From contig OY759271.1 in the NCBI GenBank assembly GCA_963662155.1, positions 42,113,500-42,177,499 of the forward strand: 64,000 nt of DNA, written 5' to 3'. Below are positions 42,401 to 54,554 of this stretch, one piece after another. Under the pieces are notes generated by a model. That model searched no databases, was not told where the DNA came from, and saw nothing but the letters and a program-made list of their open reading frames with translations. The stretch is from Lamellibrachia columna. Lineage: Eukaryota > Annelida > Polychaeta > Sabellida > Siboglinidae. The position numbers and the translations under genes were made by a program. Every line of letters begins with the position of its first letter. The first letter of the stretch is position 1.

Positions 42401-45371
42401 ATTTTGCAACTTCATTATAAAAATTTTGCATAACTGTCAATAAAAACATTTCATAACTAATTGATTTATAAATGTGGCCTGGGTAAGAGGTGTTACCTTT
42501 ACTGGTGTCAATGAATATGTCAATACTCTTGAACATGCCCAGTTTATCGAGTTTGTTCCTTGCAACATGTGCCTTCTTGACCATCTGTGGAACAAGAATA
42601 GTAGATAAGAGATATTCAATGCTAATACCTGCAACAAAAGCTTTATTTCCAAGGTACTGGAAAAAGTTGTAGCAAGCCGTCTAAGGTCTCAGCAAATTAA
42701 AGTTCAATGCAAATAAAACAGAGTTTCGTATTATACACAAAAGCAGCGAGGTAAACTTGATTGTTATTTCTCCAACACCTATGCTAAGCCAGAATTTCAC
42801 ACCGGCTGTCTCAGCACAGAATTTAGGAGTAACCTCTGATAATAATAAAAATTTTAGACAGCATATTTCACAAACTTATCGTTACTGCTGTTATCATATT
42901 CACAACCTTCATCATATTCGCTGGTATATGTCTTTTGCTGTCGCCAAAACTATTGCAACTGCTCTTGTTAGCAGTAGACTTGACTACTGCAATTCCCACA
43001 ATCATAATATTGCTCTCAAGGACAACTTGACCAGTTACCCGGTCTCCTCGTTTCTCTCACTCAGTACCACTTCATTGGCTCCCTGTCCGATACTGCATTA
43101 CGTTTCTAGATCTGTACAATTACCTGTCAAGCACTTTCATCCAAGCAACCAGCATATTTACATTCACTGCTCACTCCTGCATGACAGCCCAGACAGCTTC
43201 GAGCATCTAATTCTAAACTAAAAACCCACCTATTTAAACTTGCTTATCCTCCATAGCTCCCTAGCGTACCAATCCAACTGTTTACAATTGGAACTGCCTA
43301 TCGATTATGAACTGCTTAACCCCTTTTGTTTTGATGCACTGCTGAGCTTGGGTCTCCTGAGGATTTTAGTGCAATAGAAGTATTTTATATATTATATTAT
43401 TATTACTGTAACAAGAAAAGGCCAAGGTAGCTGTAAAAAGCTGTTTACACACATGTAACACTGTTGACAAATCCAACTTATTATAAACTTGTTTATTAAA
43501 AAAGTGATGACCTTGTTAATACTGAAAGCATGTCATTTGTTTTGTAATGAGCACAATTATTATTCACTAAGCAACAATAGTGTTAAATCTTGGCTTCCAG
43601 CCATTATGTCATGGAGCTTACATCCTCAAAGTTATCAGCAGAAAAGATGTCTTTGATGTGGATCTTGAGGATATCATTCTTGGTGCGAGTGATGCCATCC
43701 ACGTGAACATGTTGCACTTTAACCTAAATAAACAAACGACACAGTTTCTTAGCAAAAGGGGGCCAAACAACATCTCTCCTATTGTCCGATAGCACAAAGT
43801 TCTTAAAGGCATAAAGTTTTTAAAAGCACAAAGGACCAAAACTATATTCTAACATATGATCTTGACCATCCAAATGTGTTTTGACCACTATCTATTCATG
43901 AATATCAACCTTGCTGTTCAATATATTTATGAACAGTCATCGGAAAGTTTATTGGGATCAGGCGTTCATGGGATCATGCGATGGACATATCAGAAACGCC
44001 TGTAGAGTTACTTTCTTAACATGCACTGGCAATATATGATATTCACAAAAAGTAATTAGATAACGGTCAAAATATATTTTTTAAATGTGGTTCATTTCAG
44101 CACATTTAGGCAATCGAGATGTTACAATAAAAATTATTCTTACATCTTCAAGCGTTTTGCTACTGATCAGTCAATGTACTGTGTATTTGGCAGCAGATTT
44201 AACAATTGAAATGAAAACATGTTTCATATTTAAAAAAGAAAGTAGAAATTGCTTTCTAAAGATATTCAAGCTGTTTGGAGGACATAAAGATGTCTGACAT
44301 AAAAAAGATTCCTGGCATCTGTTTTTAACGCTAAATGCACTTACAACTCTAGCATCATAACAAAATATTATTTCATCTATACAATAGCAATTATAGCTAT
44401 ATTTTCAATATGAACATGCCAACAGGCAACGATAATAACAAATAACAAACTAATGAAAATAACAAATTGTTATTATGTTTACCGGAACTAAAGAAAGAAC
44501 AATATCTTTTTCATTGCTCGGCAAAGGCTGGTGTTTCAATGGTCCACCAGTGTCACTGCTCAGCGTCTGAAACATAACTTGCATTAAATTACAATCTTAC
44601 AGTAACTCTCATATAGCAGCATGCATTAGAGATAACACAAACAGTGTTGAGGGACTACTGGTAGAAGATGAATACACTACATAAAGAGACTGGATCATTA
44701 GCTCTAATATGTCGGCATAAAGTACCAGAAATGCTAGTGTAGTCAGTCATACCTTATGTGAAAATATCAACTTGGCATGATCTTTCAATATGAAGTTATT
44801 TTGCCTGTCAGAATGTTGTGTTGAGAGTGTCAGATCATTGACAAGCAGGAGTGGTTCATCTGCTGTAGCCTAATACTGGCAAAAGTGGCAATCCCTGATT
44901 AGCTATTGACCGCATTGTATTGGCGCTGCCATAGTTACCTGTCAAAATGACAGACAGCCACTGAGACCAAGTCAAATGCTATCACCTGTTACTACATTGC
45001 TATTAAAATCAATAATAGAATACTTTTGACATTTGATTGAACGAACACTGTCACTCAAATGAGACAAAACATTTAAATTTGGTCTTTTAAGTTTGTGTAA
45101 ACATCGCTTTCTATCTACATGTCAGACACGTGACAGTAGTATTAGGGTACCATACTGGGAATACATTAAATCAGCGTTCATCATGGTGACATGTTTACAA
45201 AGTGTTAGTGTTTATATAGGACGAAAGAGGAACATCTTGTAATATCGCCCATAGATGATGTTCAAATGCAATGACAATGTTACAGGTTATGGAATTACAG
45301 CTTGTATTGATAAACGTGTGTTTGTGTGTATCTTCAAAATTGGCAATTACCTTTGCATGAACAGTGCCCAT
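33487..45371 (-). CDS. SAMM50: SAMM50, mitochondrial sorting and assembly machinery beta-barrel protein (complete)
   Basis: Omp85/BamA-family channel in the mitochondrial outer membrane; it inserts beta-barrel precursors (VDAC, TOM40) and takes part in the MICOS-SAM bridge. Exons: 45351-45371, 44483-44566, 43622-43723, 42497-42584, 42083-42189, 41671-41804, 41084-41171, 39860-39988, 38250-38321, 36491-36574, 35824-35965, 35123-35269, 34466-34607, 33487-33532. All phases agree; total 1386 nt, 461 residues, against 469 in human. The start MGTVHAK is the conserved N-terminus of animal SAMM50. Exons 3-5 give the POTRA domain ([30 protein letters not shown]). The barrel follows; exon 11 holds the Omp85 loop-6 motif [10 protein letters not shown], exon 13 has [10 protein letters not shown] and the last exon ends QFGIGIHFL, the C-terminal barrel signal. 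Introns contain LINE and minisatellite insertions. It appears intact. Confidence 0.95.
34783..34868. repeat. 25-bp tandem repeat, about 3-4 copies
   Basis: The motif aagatatcacaggtcaacaa is repeated in SAMM50 intron 12. Confidence 0.9.
35019..35122. repeat. 20-bp tandem repeat abutting the SAMM50 exon 12 donor, about 5 copies
   Basis: The motif tgtcttacaccctactactt recurs five times, and the last partial unit (ctactactcactcag) merges into the exon 12 donor at 35122-35123. Confidence 0.92.
35969..36056. repeat. 31-bp repeat next to the SAMM50 exon 11 acceptor, about 3 copies
   Basis: The motif aggctatacaatgcttcatc occurs at 35978, 36008 and 36039, starting some 10 bp from the exon 11 acceptor. 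Related pieces lie at 36320-36360 in the same intron. Confidence 0.8.
36697..36872. repeat. 21-bp minisatellite, about 8 copies
   Basis: The motif caacataaaacatcctttca is repeated in SAMM50 intron 9. The 21-bp period gives spurious open frames. The rest of this intron (36875-38249) is unremarkable AT-rich sequence. Confidence 0.95.
42700..43412 (+). mobile_element. Degraded L2/CR1-clade LINE fragment
   Basis: The plus strand reads [39 protein letters not shown] and later a frame-shifted C-terminal part, the typical end of this LINE type. The 3' tail ends ...gaggattttagtgcaatagaag then ATT repeats, matching the copy at 47.4 kb. Inserted in SAMM50 intron 3, opposite orientation to the gene. 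Confidence 0.82.
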
Positions 45372-46424
45372 TTTTATTACTTCGCACAAACAAGGACTTT
45401 CGTCCGCAAAGAGCTTCACTTCGTAGGTCACGCCGGCTGCAGAAGCATCCCCCCACACATTGCCATTGGGCATCCAGCAACTTTATTAATGCCATGATGG
45501 CATGAATGGAATTTATTATTTCTTCTTCTTTTTAATGAACAATTCCTAAAATTTGAGAATTATATTCTGGCGCATCAAAACTCTATGAAGGAGAAGAAAA
45601 GATAGACAGCATATAGCTGAACGTGTAGCTAGAAAAAGGAAGATCGAAAGGGAAAGAAAGCTAGGAATTAAATGTTTAGCTTAATTTTTATCTTACATCT
45701 TATAAAAAAAATTATTCACAACCTGTTGGACACATATTATCAATATTTAAACAAAATTGCATGTTTAAGGCATGTGTCAGTTTTCTAAGAATAAGTTATA
45801 TTATTTTGTATAATTTAATTTGCGGATATGTAACTACACTACACGCAAAGGCGAATTGATGGATATAGCAATGCATAGATGTGGGCTATGGGCACGCCAA
45901 TTATTTTTTCCTATATGTCATCCAGGGTTGTTTGCTCAAATTGTTGATTTTTTTATTTTAAAATGACGTGAAGCTATTACCACGCCCCCTTCCGGAAGCA
46001 ATGTGGATGGTTGTTGTTCGAGAAATATCCGACAGATGACGGTGTGTTTTGTTTGTTTATTTTATCCACGACGTTCGTCAGCGGTGACCAACTTTGATGA
46101 TGATGATTTTGAGTCATTATTAACGCGTAATACTGTTGCAATGCAACAAGTAGTTAGAACACTGTATTCTGTTATGTTCTGGAAAATATAGACGCGTCTG
46201 GGTATTAGTTTTCCTTTGGAGTAGCCGCTTGTTTGCTGGATATAGGGATGGCGTCTGACTGCATGCGTAGCCGTTACGACTTACGCCGACAGCCCGAAAT
46301 ACACCAGGCATCAACCGTGGCGCTAGCTAATTAAGTCGGCTTCAATTTCGTGGCGTGACGTTAGGCCTACAGCTGATCGGATTAGCTGTAGGCTAATGCA
46401 TGCCCTGGCTTATACTAGGTCTAT

Positions 46425-46459
<35 letters not shown>

Positions 46460-46468
46460 CTGTAAATC
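45372..46468. promoter_or_regulatory. Probable shared promoter region of SAMM50 (minus) and the OTU gene (plus)
   Basis: About 1.1 kb separates the first coding codons of two divergent genes. Around 45964-45997 there is a compact cluster: a CRE-like tgacgtg, a GC/KLF box ccacgcccc and a palindromic ETS site ttccggaa. ETS sites are common in promoters of mitochondrial genes. A transcription start cannot be placed; 46430-46458 is an (AT)n tract. Confidence 0.4.
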
Positions 46469-46588
46469 ATGGCTAGCTCGGGATCCAGCAGAGAGCCACA
46501 CGACGAAACACCGTGGCCGTGGGACAGTATCGTCAAGTTTTGTAGCGACCACATACCAGGAATGCCAGGATACACGAACTCCAATGCG
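46469..46588 (+). CDS. Candidate first coding exon of the OTU-domain gene
   Basis: A 40-codon open segment (starts MASSGSSREP, contains WPWDSIVKFCSDHIPGM) ends at a GTCAGT donor in phase 0. The downstream OTU exon at 48940 is preceded by a pyrimidine tract and CAG, an acceptor in the same phase, so the two could be joined. I do not recognise the segment itself. Alternatively it belongs to another transcript or is not coding. Confidence 0.4.
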
Positions 46589-47019
46589 GTCAGTACTCAG
46601 TATAACATATATCGCACATAGTCATATAGATGCCTTTCGTAATTAGACTGAACAATATCCGACTACCGGGACAACCTTTTGCATGGGTGTCTCACAATTT
46701 TTTCTAAACCGCATATACCCACACACGCAGCTGTAATCGCTTTTTATTGCATTATATTGTTGTTGTTCTCTTCTTTGTCCCTTAATTATTATTATGTCCG
46801 TCGTGAGGCTGGCATCGATACGTTCTGGTCCTCGGTTTTTGATTTCCTTCTCCTTCCGCCACTGGTCCGTTTCACTGCCGTCTCCACCTCGATCCCGTCT
46901 CCACTCCCCCACTCCTCGATCTCATTCTCCACTCTCCTTCCAATCCCACTAAATTTACCTTCGCACAGTCCTCCCATCTCAGTCGCGGTCTTCCTCGTGC
47001 CGGACTAACAAAGTGGTGG

Positions 47020-47465
47020 GCCTGGTACAGACGTGTGCGTGGGTGCGAAGATCAAGAAGTGTAATCGCATTATTTTTAAGATCTGTACAATTACCTATCA
47101 AGCCCTTTCAACCAAACAACCTGCATATTTACATTCAACGCTCACTCCAGCAAGACAACCCAGACAGCTTCGGTCGTCTAGTTCTGTTTTACTTTCTGTT
47201 CCCAGGGTTAAGAGAAACGCTAGCTGGTAATCGAGCTTTCTCGGTTGCCGCACCAACTCTATGGAATTCATTCCCCGACAGCGTAAAATCAGCAAGAAAT
47301 ATAGCTGCATTTCGCCGTAATCTCTTGGCACCTCCATCTATCGGTTGACGACTTTTTACATTGTACATGGACACGAGAATGCCTAATCCTTTGGTTTTGT
47401 TGCGCCACTGAGCTCGGATTTTCCGAGGATATTGGCGCCATAGAAGTCATTTTATTATTATTATT
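47020..47465 (+). mobile_element. L2/CR1-clade LINE 3' fragment
   Basis: Two frames give IIFKICTITYQALSTKQPAY and, after a shift, RAFSVAAPTLWNSFPDSV, the conserved end of this LINE ORF. The 3' UTR ends with gaggatattggcgccataga and ATT repeats, the same tail as the copy at 43.4 kb. Located in the putative first intron of the OTU gene. Confidence 0.85.
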
Positions 47466-47499
47466 AACCCAATACCTTGACGTTTGACCATGAACATTC

Positions 47500-48275
47500 A
47501 CAGACTGGTGTACGTGCGTGCATGCCTATACGTGCGTGCATGCCTGAAGAAAATACAGCGTATGGTGACAAGCAAGAAATACAGCATATAATGGCGTACC
47601 AGAAAATAATACAATAACATATGCGGCGTAAAAGACCGAACGCATTCTCCATAGCAAACAGAGAATTGCATCAACACACTCTCCACCAAATTAATAAGTT
47701 ACCAACGGTTCAGATGTGATACTATGACTAGTCAGAACTGAGTGTACTGTTGAACTTTCTCAAACACCAATGAACTGTTTGCATGTTTTGACAGCACTGA
47801 GTTCCGAAAAAAATCTTATCAAGATTAACGAGGACGTTTGAGCACAATCATTCACAGTTTGTTGTCTACGAAAGCATACAAACATACATACAAGAAACTA
47901 TAGCGTATGGTAAAAAATATAACCTACAATGACAAGCAAGAATTACTGCATGCAATGACATGCCAGAAAATAATAGAACACACGTATTATAAACTTGAGA
48001 CCGTACCAGTTCTACTGGACACACAACGAGTGAAAAAAATTTTTTATTACATTTTCGTGCGTTTTGGCAGCACTGAAGTCCGAAAAATTCTTATCAAGCT
48101 TGATTCGACGCATGATGTAGTCCAGCTGTTCTGGCTAATTGTGGATCGGTGCTCAGCCTTGATCAGTTTCAACTTGGAATAGTGCCTCTCTCAGCTACAG
48201 TTACTAATCATCAAAGTCAGATATAGGCGAAGCAATACGTCCACAGTGGGGAAAGCATCCTGAGATTTATCTTCA
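47500..48275 (+). repeat. Unclassified dispersed repeat, copy 2 (internally duplicated)
   Basis: Aligns with the minus strand of 11985-12490. The piece with agcactgagttccgaaaaaa occurs twice (about 47790 and 48070), so this copy is partly tandemly duplicated. No ORF was seen. The interval 48276-48860 holds nothing recognised. Confidence 0.72.
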
Positions 48276-48939
48276 CCCTGTTCGCCCTACATTGAGGCGG
48301 TGTCACGTTCACGACTATAGTACAGACGTTGTACAGAGGTCGGAGCCTGATTCAAAGGAAGCGAAGGGAGATTCTAAGCGGCTAATCATATGGATTATAA
48401 TTGATATTATGGGGGTCTAGGTACTAGCACTTGTAACATGGTTAATCCAACACTCCTTCTCCCTCCTCTCTCAATGCATCTGCTCTCTTTGTTAATATAT
48501 AACAGTACCCCTGCTAGTCGATCCACGTGCACAGCCCATTTTAGCCGGCTCCTTACCAACTTGATTCTGAAACTCTCTTTCACAGCAACCTCTTCCATCA
48601 GCTCTTCCATTTTGCGCTTGTCTACTCTTTTCACTCCCGCAGTTATTCTCACCCAGTTATTATAAAAAAACTTGGACTTTCTCTTGTGTTGTTTTTTCGT
48701 CACCGCTATGAGTAGTTTGCCTATATTATATCTAGGGAATAATTGTCCCCAGTCGAGCATACTACTGCGGCCACCATCGCAAGATTTCCATCGCCGCGAG
48801 ATTTACATTTCCGAGTCGAGTTGGTGACGGAATTAAAATGTCAACTAGAAGGTGGAGTTTCAAGCGTTTTCAGCGAATAAAAGTCACTGCACAGTACAAG
48901 TTGTAAAGTTACAAGCCGTTATTATTTCTCACGCTGCAG

Positions 48940-50739
48940 ATGGCGCCATCTCGAGGCATTCTCACTATCGACCAGGCGCGTCAGAAGCAGGACGCTGCGT
49001 TGCGGACGCTGAGACTTCACCGTTACAAAATCCCCGAGGACGGCAACTGTATGTTTCGGGCTGTGGCGAGTCAACTGAAGCGTGACCAGGACAAGTACCA
49101 CCCGATCATGCGGGATGCGGCCAGTAACTGGGCGGCCGACCACATCGAGGAGCTGTTGGCGAGCGGTCTCTTGGATGGTACCGACGAGGTGCAGTCTCAA
49201 TTGTCTTATAGACGGTCATTGCTTAGTTACACCTATTTTATGATGACGACTTTTCAGTGATTTCTCATTATTCGTTCATGTGATAACATTTACATAATAT
49301 AATTGTTATAAAGATTATAGAAACATAAGAACAGATAAGGGTGTTAACAATGAAGTTTGTATGTTGGCATTTGTGAAACATTTATTTGCATTGTTGTCGG
49401 GTATCGTGAAGTTGGAAGTAACGGATCGCCTTGTCCATAGGTACAGCAGATGCGTCTGCTCGGCTCGTGGGTGGGCCAGGCAGCGCTCGTGGCGCTCTCC
49501 AACGTGCTCGGCGTCAACATCGCCGTCGTGCAGGGCGGCGACACGGGCGAAGTCGACATCCAGCACATCACACCGTTTGAGACCCATGACGAATCTCCTC
49601 GCCGCAGCATCGTCCTCGCCTACCTCTATAGCGGCCACTACGACGCCGCATCATCTCGGGACGACCAGTCCAACCCGGAGTACGCCCGCTGGCAGGAAAC
49701 GTGCCGACGACGTGATGAGGCTAGCGAGCGACTGGCCAAGCGCCTCGCTGATAGTGAGGTCCACCCACAAAACGCCGACAAAGCCAGCGTGCAGTTGGCG
49801 AGGCGGCTGGCCGACGAGGAGGCTTACTCGCAGCAAGAAGTCAGCGAGCAGCTGGCTTTGCGGCGTGCCAGCGAGGAATCGTACTCCCAACACGCACTTT
49901 CATCGCAACCGACCTCGACATCAGTCAGTAGTAGCACCGACTCGGTGACCAATGATCATAGTCGGAGCGGCACGCAGTCTGTCAGGCAGACCCGGACAAT
50001 GACGGGCACCCCGAGCCAACACGATCGCCCGGAACGGCGCGAGGTCGATACTACCAGGGGGACGAGGCACGATGGACGCGAGTTTTTCCCCGTCAAATAC
50101 ATCCCGGAGAAGTTGGCCGGAAGGAAGTCGTCTCGTCCGCACGACGGGTGCGACGACGACCTGCCCGATGAGAACATACCTTCGGTCCGAGGTAGCCGGA
50201 CGCCGGGTAGAGACACCAAACCAGTACGCCGGGGGCAGACAGACCGCCGTGAGGTTGTTCCGACTCAGGTCCAGGCACGAACTCAGACTTCCCGGCAACG
50301 CACCCACGGACACAGGAGCGACTTAGACAACTCCGACTTTCACAGCATCGTCCGGCCAATCGTCACTGGCAGAGACATCGAATCCACACACGACCGCAAC
50401 AGCGGGTGTTCCTACGTAAGATACACCACGGTGAAGTTGTCCGGAAAGAAGTCGTCTTGTCCATACAACGGTTCAGACGACGACCTCCCAGAACAAAGTT
50501 TATCGTCGGTCCGAGGTAGCCGGACGCCGGATAGAGACGCCAGGACAGTACGTCGGAGGCAGACACACCGCCGAGAGGTTGTCCCCACTCAGGTCCAGAC
50601 ACGAACTCAGACCTCCCGGCAACGCACCAGTGGACGTCGCAACAACTCGGATGACTTCGACTTTAACAACATCGTCCGGCCAATCGCCACAGACAGAGAT
50701 GTGCAATCTATCACCGACAACAATATATGGCTAAAATGA
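48940..50739 (+). CDS. OTU-domain cysteine protease (deubiquitinase-like) with MIU-like motifs and a duplicated tail
   Basis: Exons 48940-49188 and 49441-50739, joined in phase 0 (GAG then GTACAG), encode 515 residues from the Met at 48940. The OTU fold is clear: Asp34 and Cys37 in IPEDGNCMFRAVA, then WVGQAALVALSNVLGVNIAVV, and the catalytic His149 in LYSGHYDA. OTU enzymes cleave ubiquitin chains; all three catalytic positions are present, so activity is likely. Three repeated helices follow (SERLAKRLADSE, VQLARRLADEE, SEQLALRRASEE at about 178-229), resembling MIU ubiquitin-binding motifs. The C-terminal half is low-complexity, Arg/Asp/Ser-rich, with a 109-residue tandem duplication (50090-50416 and 50417-50733). 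The first Met may be internal because an acceptor-like CAG precedes it directly. The stop at 50737 ends the frame. Confidence 0.85.
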
Positions 50740-51006
50740 CAGCATATGTGGGGTGCTGGACTTATTTACGCCCGAAAGTGCAAAGTGTGATACCAACTGT
50801 GATAATGTAACACTACCAAAACTACAGCTATTTACTACAACCAAACAGTGTAAACAGTCTCTTCCTACAAGTGATGTGGCAATCGGATGCTGTCCTACTG
50901 TTGACATGGTAAGAACCAAGAGAAATGGCGTGTCCTTTTAATGGTAAACGCGGTCGTTGGGCTGTATCAGTTGTCGCCCGTAATCGTAATTTCTTGGCAC
51001 GTTATT

Positions 51007-51112
51007 CCAGATACACCGTAATTCCGGAGTTTGGTGGTCCGGGTCGTTAGGTCTGTCATTCCAGATACACCGTAATTCCGGAGTTTGGTGGTCCGGGTCG
51101 TTAGGTCTGTTA
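51007..51112. repeat. Tandem duplication of about 54 bp
   Basis: The motif ccagatacaccgtaattccg and the following ggagtttggtggtccgggtc occur twice in succession downstream of the OTU gene. Confidence 0.9.
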
Positions 51113-51157
51113 TTTACGATTTCACTGTGTCAGTGTTTAGTTGCCTTTTTATTTTAT

Positions 51158-51272
51158 GGCGAGGGAGAGAGAGAGGGGGGGAGAGAGGGGGGGTGAGAGT
51201 GAGAGGGGGGAGAGAGATCGAGCGAGGGAGGGAGAGGGAAAGGAAGAGAGAGAGAGAGGCGGAGGGAGGGGG
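51158..51272. repeat. Purine-only (G/A) tract
   Basis: About 115 bp of almost pure GA/GGGA sequence on the plus strand. Such mirror-like polypurine tracts can form triplexes. The remainder of 51273-52317 shows no gene or element. Confidence 0.9.
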
Positions 51273-52317
51273 ATAAATAGCATAATACAAGAATGAAAAC
51301 AAGTACATTTCCAGGACTGAGATGTTCATATCTAACGAAGCATCTAAGTTGTGTTCAGAATACTTATTTTTACGCATTGTATTTTAACAATGCCAGTGTA
51401 ATCTGCAACAACATAACATTTAAAAATAAACAATATACATCATTTACGTTAGATGGATTCCTAGTTGTCTAGATACAACGAAAACAAACGTACGACACTA
51501 ACTCCACAAGAGCGAATTTTATGTAACATAAGAATAAACGTGGTGTATTTCAAGCATAACAATGCTCTTGAAGAAAACGCAAATCCTATTCGTATAATTT
51601 AGGAATAATTTACTAATCATTTAAAAGTGAAATATACAGTACTGATTGACTATATATTCGATGTTTAATTTAAGTATATTTTATTTGGAATGAACAAACA
51701 AAACGTGGAGTGTATTTTGAGAGTTACCTGATATGCATTTTATTTGTTTTGTTTAAACATAAACGTATTTCACGACGCTATTTGGAAGTGTAGCTGTGCC
51801 CAACCAGAACTAGAGCCGTAATTGAGCGTGCACTGTTTAATGTTCTTATTTAACGCTGTGTTGAATAATGGTCGTACTGGAAACCATAGACGCCCATAGC
51901 CGGAGCGGCTCTTGACACACCTATACTGTTTACCAGTCGACTTGTATTACCGCCGAAGTGTCAGGTTTCTGGAAACATATTGTATGCCAACTGCTGTTGG
52001 TAATTACTTTTCTCCTCCAAACACGACACAGCCTCCAATGATCGTTCACAAATTGTTAATGCTTGCAGCTAAATCCGTTTTACGTTTCGTTGTTGGCCTT
52101 AAGTCTCCGTAACAATAACTCTAACGTATCCAGGTACTTTGACATTGTTGTTTCACTATATTTGTTTATGCAATGAATAGCGCAGATAAATGTTAATGAT
52201 GTGTGTTGTGCCGGAGCGAGGCTGGTTGTTGGTCTACATTAGATTACCGACTATCTACCAAAATGTGTAGTCAAATTAGTCCAATGGTCCGAATAATGGC
52301 AGATTGCTAAATGCAAG

Positions 52318-54371
52318 ATAGACACACAACAAGATAGACACACAACAAGGTAGACACACAACAAGGTAGACGCACAACAAGGTAGACGCACAACAAGGTA
52401 GACGCACAACAAGGTAGACGCACAACAAGATAGACGCACAACAAGGTAGACACACAACAAGGTAGACACACAACAAGGTAGACACACAACAAGGCAGACA
52501 CACAACAAGATAGACGCACAACAAGGTAGACGCACAACAAGGTAGACGCACAACAAGGTAGACGCACAACAAGGTAGACGCACAACAAGATAGACGCACA
52601 ACAAGATAGACGCACAACAAGGTAGACGCACAACAAGGTAGACGCACAACAAGGTAGACGCACAACAAGATAGACGCACAACAAGGTAGACGCACAACAA
52701 GGTAGACGCACAACAAGATAGACGCACAACAAGATAGACGCACAACAAGGTAGACGCACAACAAGGTAGACGCACAACAAGGTAGACACACAACAAGATA
52801 GACACACAACAAGGTAGACGCACAACAAGGTAGACGCACAACAAGATAGACGCACAACAAGATAGACGCACAAGATAGACACACAACAAGATAGACGCAC
52901 AACAAGGTAGACGCACAACAAGATAGACGCACAACAAGATAGACGCACAACAAGGTAGACGCACAACAAGGTAGACGCACAACAAGGTAGACGCACAACA
53001 AGGTAGACACAAAACAAGGTAGACACACAACAAGATAGACCCACAACAAGGTAGACGCACAACAAGGTAGACGCACAACAAGGTAGACGCACAACAAGAT
53101 AGACGCACAACAAGATAGACACACAACAAGGTAGACACACAACAAGGTAGACACACAACAAGATAGACACACAACAAGGTAGACACACAACAAGGTAGAC
53201 ACACAACAAGATAGACACACAACAAGATAGACACACAACAAGGTAGACACACAACAAGATAGACACACAACAAGATAGACACACAACAAGGTAGACACAC
53301 AACAAGGTAGACACACAACAAGATAGACACACAACAAGGTAGACACACAACAAGGTAGACACAACAAGGTAGACACACAACAAGAGACACACAACAAGAT
53401 AGACACACAACAAGGTAGACACACAACAAGATAGACACACAACAAGGTAAACACACAACAAGGTAGACACACAACAAGATAGACACACAACAAGGTAGAC
53501 ACACAACAAGGTAGACACACAACAAGGTAGACACACAACAAGATAGACACACAACAAGATAGACACACAAGGTAGACACACAACAAGATAGACACACAAC
53601 AAGGTAGACACACAACAAGGTAGACACACAACAATATAGACACACAAGGTAGACACACAACAAGGTAGACACCCAACAAGATAGACACACAACAAGATAG
53701 ACACACAACAAGGTAGACACACAACAAGGTAGACACACAACAAGGTAGACACACAACAAGATAGACACACAACAAGGTAGACACACAACAAGGTAGACAC
53801 ACAACAAGATAGACACATAACAAGGTAGACACACAACAAGGTAGACACACAAGATAGACACACAAGGTAGACACACAACAAGGTAGACACACAACAAGGT
53901 AGACACACAACAAGATAGACACACAACAAGATAGACACACAACAAGATAGACACACAACAAGGTAGACACACAACAATATAGACACACAACAAGGTAGAC
54001 ACACAACAAGGTAGACACAACAAGATAGACACACAAGGTAGACACACAAGGTAGACACACAACAAGGTAGACACACAACAAGATAGACACACAACAAGGT
54101 AGACACACAACAAGGTAGACACACAACAAGATAGACACACAACAAGGTAGACACACAACAAGATAGACACACAAGGTAGACACACAACAAGGTAGACACA
54201 CAACAAAATAAACACACAAGGTAGACACACAACAAGGTAGACACACAACAAGGTAGACACACAACAAGATAGACACACAACAAGGTAGACACACAACAAG
54301 ATAGATACACAAGGTAGACACACAACAAGGTAGACACACAACAAGATAGACACACAACAAGGTAGACACAC
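52318..54371. repeat. 16-bp minisatellite, about 125 copies (2.05 kb)
   Basis: The unit is gtagacacacaacaag, with variants at two positions: aaggt or aagat, and gacac or gacgc. The gacgc form dominates 52367-53110 and the gacac form the rest. The lack of stops in all three minus frames gives three overlapping frames of about 700 residues (CVYLVV...), which are repeat artefacts. Confidence 0.97.
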
Positions 54372-54554
54372 AACTTATAATCATAGAAGCTAAGTAAAAT
54401 GGCGGATGTTGTACTAATATACTGCAGCAGACATGTTACCGTTACTGGCTAGATGTATGTATACCTTCTTTGTGCATGGTATCCTATCCGATTCTATGTT
54501 ATCAGTTGAGCTTGTACCCGACCATACAGACTGAAAGCCAAGACAATAACGAGC

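Noticed and set aside
52251..54384. Three overlapping minus-strand frames of about 700 codons (CVYLVV... type)
   Set aside because: They come from a 16-bp repeat lacking stop codons in any minus frame; no gene structure or non-repeat protein sequence.
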